A stretch of DNA of 64,000 bases from Pseudomonas cremoris (GTDB lineage Bacteria; Pseudomonadota; Gammaproteobacteria; Pseudomonadales; Pseudomonadaceae), in NCBI RefSeq assembly GCF_014230465.1, contig NZ_JAAXCY010000009.1, positions 62,001 through 126,000 on the forward strand, written 5' to 3'. A model generated the notes under the pieces. The model made no database searches and had not been told where the DNA came from. It was given only the letters and a program-made list of their open reading frames with translations. Both the position numbers and the translations under genes were made by a program. The stretch's first letter is position 1. Every line of letters starts with the position of its first letter. Below are positions 56,100 through 64,000 of this stretch, one piece after another.

Positions 56100-56705
56100 T
56101 TACTCGACAGGAACTTCAACAGGCGATTGTTTCGGCGTGTTGTCTTCATACTCTTGCGCGGCTTTCAGCGCGTCGGCGTCAGCCTTGGCCTTGTTGTCAG
56201 CAGCTTGCTGCAGGGTCTCAAGTTGTTCCGGGGTCAGCATCGACAGGCGCAGGACCATGCGCTGTACCAGCTCACGACGCATTTCCTTGCGTACCTGGGT
56301 GACTTCGGAGTCCGAACCCACCAGGTTGTTGCCATCATGGCTCACGATTTTCTGAACCTGGATCTTGTCACCCATCAGCGGCAGGTGGTCGCGACCCTGG
56401 ATTTCGAAGTTGAGCGTGGTGCTCAGTTCGATATCAGACGCACGACCGGCGCTGGCGTAGCTCAGGTTACGCTGGGTTTCTTGTTCGTTGGCCAGGAACA
56501 GCTTGTAGGTCGCGCCGGTATAAACGTGCACACCGCTGTTTTCCAGAACCTGGCGCAGTTGGGTCACGGTCGGGCTGTAGGCGTCGCGGGCGCTGACGTC
56601 CAGTTCCTTGATCGACAGGTCATTGGTGCCGGTACCGCGCAGCTGGAAGCCGCAAGCGCTCAGCAGTACGGCAAGGCCCATAACCAGCAGATTGCGTTTG
56701 ATCAT
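56100..56705 (-). CDS. lptE: LPS-assembly lipoprotein LptE
   Basis: The product has 201 residues with lipobox LLSAC (Cys18) and the family start CGFQLRGTG. It plugs the LptD barrel in LPS export. A C-terminal alanine- and lysine-rich helix (about 160-185) extends it. It lies 88 bases after leuS. Confidence 0.95.
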   Translation of the reverse strand: MIKRNLLVMGLAVLLSACGFQLRGTGTNDLSIKELDVSARDAYSPTVTQLRQVLENSGVHVYTGATYKLFLANEQETQRNLSYASAGRASDIELSTTLNFEIQGRDHLPLMGDKIQVQKIVSHDGNNLVGSDSEVTQVRKEMRRELVQRMVLRLSMLTPEQLETLQQAADNKAKADADALKAAQEYEDNTPKQSPVEVPVE

Positions 56706-56793
56706 TTTGTTGCTCCCCTTGAAACCATGTGGGCCTTATCGAGGCCCTGAAGGCTTTGTTCGGCGCAGGGATTGAACCCTGCGCCCGATCCGA

Positions 56794-59646
<2,853 letters not shown>

Positions 59647-59662
59647 TCAATGAGGTGAGGGG

Positions 59663-59980
59663 ATGGTTGAATCGCAGCGAACTTTAACGAAACCGCAGTT
59701 GTATGAAGGACTGATCGACCGTTTGGGTCGGGCATTGGATGCAGCAAGAACCGCAGGCCGATTGCGTGATGAGCGGCCTCAGGAGCTGGAGTTGCGAGGC
59801 TTGAGCCAGGCAGAGCTTGAACTGATCAAGGGCTATCTGGAATTGCATCACCACCACGCCTCTCCTGGGCAGGCCTCCCCGCCAACCCAAGAGCCCTTGC
59901 GTTCGGCCAAGGTGATCTGGCTGAAGGACTTTTCCACAGGTCGCGGGCCGGAAAAACTTCGGGCCGTACGGTGGAAGTGA
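59663..59980 (+). CDS. conserved hypothetical protein
   Basis: The product has 105 residues. I do not recognise the family. The N-terminal 60 residues (YEGLIDRLGRALDAARTAGRL and GLSQAELELIKGYLELHHHH) look helical, with a four-His run near 61-64. There is no cysteine, signal peptide or membrane segment. GAGGGG lies ahead of the ATG. It is divergent from leuS. Confidence 0.65.
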   Translation: MVESQRTLTKPQLYEGLIDRLGRALDAARTAGRLRDERPQELELRGLSQAELELIKGYLELHHHHASPGQASPPTQEPLRSAKVIWLKDFSTGRGPEKLRAVRWK

Positions 59981-60077
59981 AAAACACTGTTTTCCATAAG
60001 CGTTCTCAAAATGTGCTGGTAAAGATTGTCGCTAAATCCCGTTGCATCTAGGCTTCGGGCATCTTTGGAGATGCCCG

Positions 60078-60839
60078 ATGCCTTTTCGTTATTTCATCAA
60101 ACAATTGTTGTTGCCCCCCGGCATTCTTTTGCTGCTGTTGGCGCTTGCCTGGTGGTTTCGCCGAAGCCGCCCGCGTCTGGCCGGGCTTTGTTTTGCCCTG
60201 GGTTTTGGTGGGATGTGGCTGATGAGCCTGCCGGTGATGGTGGAGTGGGGCGCGCGGGCGCTGGAGACCGAGCCGCCGCTGGCGCGTGAAGACTGGTCGA
60301 CCTTGGCCCAGCGCGCAGACGCCATCGTGGTATTGGGCTCGGGGCGCGAGCGCGGTGACCCGGCCTGGGGCTCCGACCAGCCCACCGGTATAGGCCTTGA
60401 GCGCCAGCGCTACGCGGCGCGACTGGCCAAGGCATCCGGGCTGCCGGTGCTGACCACCGGCGGCTTGCATTACGGCACGCCGCCCAGCGAAGCCGAGTTG
60501 ATGGCGGTGTCGATGCAGGATGACTTCGGCGTGACGGTGCGCTGGAAGGAAGAACGCAGTCGGACCACGTGGGAAAATGCGCAGATGAGCGCCGAGATTC
60601 TATTGCCCGAGGGGATCAAGCGTGTGGTGGTGGTGACCCAGGCCTGGCATATGCCGCGCTCGGTGTGGAGCTTTGAAAAGGCAGGTTTTACCGTGGTGCC
60701 GGCGCCGGTGGGGTTCCTCGGCGTGGACAATGCCCGGCCGCTGGGTGGTTGGATGCCGGAGTTCGTATCGGTGTGGCGCAGTGGGCAGTTGATCAATGAA
60801 GCGGTGGGGCAGGTGGGTTACCGATTGTTTTACCGATAA
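60078..60839 (+). CDS. YdcF/ElyC-family protein (DUF218)
   Basis: The product has 253 residues with two N-terminal hydrophobic helices (about 8-24 and 35-52). The DUF218 domain (about 80-240) starts ADAIVVLGSGRERG and includes RTTWENAQMSAEILLP and TQAWHMPRSVWSFEKAGF. In E. coli ElyC influences the envelope and lipid-carrier metabolism. ATG 60078 is chosen at the first helix. Confidence 0.88.
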   Translation: MPFRYFIKQLLLPPGILLLLLALAWWFRRSRPRLAGLCFALGFGGMWLMSLPVMVEWGARALETEPPLAREDWSTLAQRADAIVVLGSGRERGDPAWGSDQPTGIGLERQRYAARLAKASGLPVLTTGGLHYGTPPSEAELMAVSMQDDFGVTVRWKEERSRTTWENAQMSAEILLPEGIKRVVVVTQAWHMPRSVWSFEKAGFTVVPAPVGFLGVDNARPLGGWMPEFVSVWRSGQLINEAVGQVGYRLFYR

Positions 60840-60854
60840 CATCACAAATCAAAA

Positions 60855-60944
60855 TGTGGGAGCGGGCTTGCTCGCGAATACGGGGTGTCAGTCGCTACAG
60901 ATATCGACTGGTCCACCGCATTCGCGAGCAAGCCCTCTCCCACA
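60855..60944. repeat. REPIN with a mutated right arm
   Basis: Inverted REP pair, 90 bases, between the convergent ydcF-type and lnt genes. The right half-site reads AGCCCTCTCCCAC, one base changed from the other copies. Confidence 0.9.
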
Positions 60945-60962
60945 TTGGTTTTGTGTTGGCCG

Positions 60963-62486
60963 TTAGACGGTCTTCGCCATCCGACCCGCCAGCAGCGCCC
61001 AACCAAACAAAGCCAGGCACACAATGATCAACGGCCATGAACGCCATTGCAGGTACGGCGTCAGGTTGTGCATTGGCACCACTTCCCCATAAAGAATGCC
61101 GCGTTCGAACTGCGGGATCTGCGCGGTGATCTGCCCAAACGGGTTGATCAGGCCGGTCACGCCATTGTTGGTGGCGCGGATCATCCAGCGGCCAGCCTCC
61201 AGCGCACGCATCTGCGCCATTTGCAGGTGTTGCAGCGGGCCGATGGAGCGGCCAAACCAAGTGTCGTTGCTAATGGTCAGCAGCAGGTCGCTCTGGGCCG
61301 ACAGGCCGGCGGCGAACTCTGGGTACACCACTTCGTAGCAAATGAAGGGGGCGATTTGATAGCCCTTGGCCTGCAACATCGCCTGGTCGGCGGGGCCTCG
61401 GGCGAAGTCGGACATGGGCAGGTCGAAGAAGGCGATCAGGCCGCGCAGCATGTCTTGCAGCGGTACATATTCACCAAAAGGCACCAGCTTTTGCTTCAGG
61501 TAGGTGCCGTCACCTTCGCCGACCACGGTAATGCCGTTGAAGTAGCGCTTCTGGTGGTGCACTTCCTGGCGGATCGGTACGCCGGTGATCAGCGCGGTGT
61601 GCCGGTCGGCGGCGAACTTGCCCATCATGCCCAGGTAGCCCTCGACGGACTCCTTGAGCACTGGCACCGCGGTTTCCGGCCACACCAGCAGGTCAACCGG
61701 TTTGGAACTGAAGCTCATGTCGCGGTACAGCGCCAACTGCGCATTGAGCTGTTCCGGGTCCCATTTCATGCTCTGCTCGACGTTGCCCTGGATCGCAGCC
61801 ACGGTCAGTGGCGCGCCGGAAGGCGTGGTCCAGGCATGGTGCTTGAGGGCCAGGCCGATGGCCCAAGGTGCGACCAGCAGCACCAGGCCCGCGCCGATAA
61901 AGGCATTACGCTTGCTGGCCAGCAGGCGTGGTAGGTTGCACAACAGCGCTGCGGTGAGTGCCAGGGCAAACGAAATCAGCCACATCCCACCCACCGGCGC
62001 CAGGCCGGTCAGGGGGCCGTCAAGCTGGCTATAGCCGGAATACAACCACGGGAAACCGGTGAGGAACCAGCCGCGAAATGCTTCCTGGCCAACCCACAGT
62101 GCTGCGAAAGTCAGCGCATCGGCCAACGGTGCTTCATTGCGGCGTAACCAGCGCACCCATAACCAAGCGGGCAGCGCGAAGAACCAGGCAATGGCGGCTG
62201 TAAACAACAGCATCAGGAAACCCGCCAGCAGTACCGAAGCGCCGCCGAAGTGGTGGATGCTGTAGTAGATCCAGCTGGTGCCGGCACCAAACAGACCGAA
62301 ACCGAAGCACCAGCCACGACCCAAGGCCTGGCGTGGGCTCAGTTCCCGCAGCCCGATATAGAACAATCCGACGGCCACCAGAGCAAACGGCCACAGATCG
62401 AATGGCGCCAGCGCCAGGGTAGTGATGGCGCCGGCCACCACGGCCAGCAAGTTACCGGGCCAGCCGGGTGCGATCAAACGGCGCAT
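60963..62486 (-). CDS. lnt: apolipoprotein N-acyltransferase
   Basis: The product has 507 residues. Several N-terminal membrane helices (to about 195) precede a nitrilase domain (about 225-470) with the triad Glu (VWPETAVPV), Lys (KQKLVPFGEY) and Cys (PFICYEVVYPE). It adds the third acyl chain to lipoproteins. It lies 8 bases after corC. Confidence 0.96.
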   Translation of the reverse strand: MRRLIAPGWPGNLLAVVAGAITTLALAPFDLWPFALVAVGLFYIGLRELSPRQALGRGWCFGFGLFGAGTSWIYYSIHHFGGASVLLAGFLMLLFTAAIAWFFALPAWLWVRWLRRNEAPLADALTFAALWVGQEAFRGWFLTGFPWLYSGYSQLDGPLTGLAPVGGMWLISFALALTAALLCNLPRLLASKRNAFIGAGLVLLVAPWAIGLALKHHAWTTPSGAPLTVAAIQGNVEQSMKWDPEQLNAQLALYRDMSFSSKPVDLLVWPETAVPVLKESVEGYLGMMGKFAADRHTALITGVPIRQEVHHQKRYFNGITVVGEGDGTYLKQKLVPFGEYVPLQDMLRGLIAFFDLPMSDFARGPADQAMLQAKGYQIAPFICYEVVYPEFAAGLSAQSDLLLTISNDTWFGRSIGPLQHLQMAQMRALEAGRWMIRATNNGVTGLINPFGQITAQIPQFERGILYGEVVPMHNLTPYLQWRSWPLIIVCLALFGWALLAGRMAKTV

Positions 62487-62494
62487 TTCAGTCC

Positions 62495-63334
62495 TTAACG
62501 GGCAATAGGTGTCAGGCGAATCAAGTGAATTCGACGGCTATCGGCATTCAGGATGCGGAAGCGATAAGCGCCGATCTCGGTGGTTTCGTTACGCTTTGGC
62601 AGATGCCCAAACGCACTCATCACCAGGCCGCCCACGGTGTCGAACTCGTCGTCGGAGAATTCGCTGTCGAAGAACTCGTTGAAGTTCTCGATCGGCGTCA
62701 GCGCCTTGACCAGGAAGTCTCCGCTCGGCAAAGGCTTGATGTAGCTGTCTTCTTCGACGTCGTGCTCGTCTTCGATGTCGCCGACGATCTGTTCCAGCAC
62801 GTCTTCGATGGTCACCAGGCCAGCAACGCCGCCGTATTCGTCGATCACAATGGCCATGTGATTGTGGTTGGCGCGGAATTCACGCAGCAACACATTCAGG
62901 CGCTTGGATTCGGGTACGAAGGTGGCCGGCCGCAGCAGATCCTTGATGTTGAAGTTGTCGCCGTTCTCCTTGAGGATCAGCGGCAGCAGGTCCTTGGCCA
63001 GCAGGACGCCCATGACGTCGTCATGGCTTTCACCGATCACCGGGTAGCGCGAGTGCGCCGAGTCGATTACGGCCGGGAGGAATTCCCGTGGGGTCTGGGT
63101 CGCCTTGATGCTGATCATCTGCGAGCGCGGGACCATGATGTCCCGCACTTGCAGGTCAGCCACCTGGATGGCGCCTTCGACGATGGCCAGCGCTTCGCTG
63201 TCCAGCAACTTGTTCTGGTGGGCCTCGCGCAGCAGCTCCAGCAGCTCCTGGCGGTTTTTCGGCTCGTGGGCAAAAGCCTGGGTCAGTTTACCCAGCCATG
63301 ACTTCTGCCCGTTGCTCGATCGGTCTTCGCTCAT
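62495..63334 (-). CDS. corC: CorC/HlyC-family CBS-domain protein
   Basis: The product has 279 residues. Two CBS domains (about 65-190) start with VRDIMVPRSQMISI, followed by the CorC_HlyC domain with a GGLVMSAFGHLPK segment. It is linked to magnesium and cobalt efflux with CorA-type channels. It lies between ybeY and lnt, the usual order. Confidence 0.94.
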   Translation of the reverse strand: MSEDRSSNGQKSWLGKLTQAFAHEPKNRQELLELLREAHQNKLLDSEALAIVEGAIQVADLQVRDIMVPRSQMISIKATQTPREFLPAVIDSAHSRYPVIGESHDDVMGVLLAKDLLPLILKENGDNFNIKDLLRPATFVPESKRLNVLLREFRANHNHMAIVIDEYGGVAGLVTIEDVLEQIVGDIEDEHDVEEDSYIKPLPSGDFLVKALTPIENFNEFFDSEFSDDEFDTVGGLVMSAFGHLPKRNETTEIGAYRFRILNADSRRIHLIRLTPIAR

Positions 63335-63375
63335 AGCGATTACTCTGAATCCTTTGTTGTTACAGTTGAGTGTTT

Positions 63376-63834
63376 TTAAGCTTCGTCGTCGGCATACGGG
63401 TCCGGATGACCCAATTCTGCAAGCAACGTTTGTTCCAGTGTTTCCATTTCCTCGGCTTCTTCATCGTCTATATGGTCGTAACCCAAGAGATGCAAGCAGC
63501 CGTGGATGACCAGGTGAGCCCAATGGGCTTCAAGGTCCTTGCCTTGTTCCTTCGCTTCGCGTTCTACCACCTCGACGCAGATAACCAGGTCTCCCAGCAG
63601 TGGGATATCCAGTAACTCATCCGGTACGTCGGCGGGGAAGGACAGCACGTTGGTCGCGTAGTCCTTTTGGCGCCAGGTGTGATTCAGTTCGCGGCCCTCG
63701 GGTTCGTCCACCAGACGAATGGTAAGTTCCGAGTCGGCGGTGCGCTGGCGTAGGGCCAGGGTGCACCATTGGCGGAACTGTTCTTCGCTGGGGGCGGCCG
63801 CTTCGGTGGCCAGCTGCAGGTCTAGCTCAAGCAT
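63376..63834 (-). CDS. ybeY: endoribonuclease YbeY
   Basis: The product has 152 residues. The zinc motif is [11 protein letters not shown] (H-x3-H-x5-H). [17 protein letters not shown] is the typical N-terminal segment. It processes the 3' end of 16S rRNA and takes part in ribosome quality control. ATG 63834 lies inside the phoH 3' end, an 8-base overlap. Confidence 0.95.
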   Translation of the reverse strand: MLELDLQLATEAAAPSEEQFRQWCTLALRQRTADSELTIRLVDEPEGRELNHTWRQKDYATNVLSFPADVPDELLDIPLLGDLVICVEVVEREAKEQGKDLEAHWAHLVIHGCLHLLGYDHIDDEEAEEMETLEQTLLAELGHPDPYADDEA

Positions 63835-64000
63835 CGCGGCGGGTGTCCTTGGACAAACCATCATCACGGTGTTCGAAGCGCTCGTAGGCCTCGACAATGC
63901 GCTGCACCAGCGGGTGGCGCACGACGTCCTTGGGCGAGAAGTGCGTGAAGCTGATGCCTGGCACGTCCTTGAGCACTTCAATCACATGACCCAAGCCCGA
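63827..64000 (-). CDS. phoH: PhoH-family protein, 3' end only
   Basis: The last 57 residues are visible before the window edge. [20 protein letters not shown] leads to [20 protein letters not shown], the C-terminal region of PhoH ATPases. It lies upstream of ybeY, as in many bacteria. The Walker motifs lie outside the window. Confidence 0.9.
   Translation of the reverse strand, partial: SGLGHVIEVLKDVPGISFTHFSPKDVVRHPLVQRIVEAYERFEHRDDGLSKDTRRDA

Noticed and set aside
56762..56785. Hairpin GGCGCAGGG-ATTGAA-CCCTGCGCC between leuS and lptE as a tRNA remnant
   Set aside because: The minus-strand loop resembles a T-arm (GGTTCAATCC), but the loop is one base short and there is no acceptor stem, anticodon arm or CCA.

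Overview
The window is chromosomal DNA of a Pseudomonas of the fluorescens group. The evidence is the gene order (nrdR-rib-nusB-thiL, dxs-ispA-xseB, eat-eutBC-exaC with its sigma-54 activator, proA-nadD-rsfS-rlmH-mrdA-rodA-mltB-rlpA-dacC-lipB-lipA, and leuS-lptE-holA), the high-GC codon use, and nine REP/REPIN elements carrying the GTGGGAGCGGGCTTGC half-site. No rRNA, tRNA, insertion sequence or CRISPR array was found.

Left edge (1-1236): the minus strand carries a nearly complete Abi-family (Abi_2) HEPN protein that runs off the window. It is preceded by about 60 nt that look like a small structured RNA with its own promoter and a U-tract terminator. This protein-RNA pair is the accessory part of the window and the best candidate for an under-described system, an RNA-linked abortive-infection or toxin-antitoxin module. 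From 1237 on, the sequence is mostly core genome.

1237-10700: a methyltransferase and lipoprotein pair, then riboflavin synthesis (nrdR, ribD, ribE, ribBA, ribH) with nusB and thiL, a periplasmic binding protein, ribA, a small membrane protein and a BtuF-like cobalamin-binding protein. The GTP cyclohydrolase II half of RibBA lacks its zinc cysteines, so the separate RibA probably supplies that activity.

10830-20400: isoprenoid genes (dxs, ispA, xseB), a TonB siderophore receptor with a FecR/FecI pair and Fur-like sites, a YcaC-type hydrolase, and a stand-alone S24-type repressor followed by a small gene.

20400-33300: pyrophosphatase, MtfA peptidase, a DedA protein and an acetyltransferase. 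The ethanolamine pathway follows: permease, B12-dependent ammonia-lyase and acetaldehyde dehydrogenase. It has a divergent sigma-54 activator and a good -24/-12 promoter. Then come mpl, ubiX and a small lipoprotein.

33400-40500: mixed genes, including a MORN-repeat lipoprotein with a C13/caspase-like protease domain, an LrgA/LrgB pair, a LON-domain protein, a DedA-PAP2 fusion and a 3-methyladenine glycosylase.

40600-64000: proline, NAD, ribosome-silencing, cell-elongation and lipoate genes, then ldcA, a second MltB-type transglycosylase, and an arfA gene whose coding sequence contains its own terminator hairpin. After these come holA, lptE, leuS, lnt, corC, ybeY and the 3' end of phoH.
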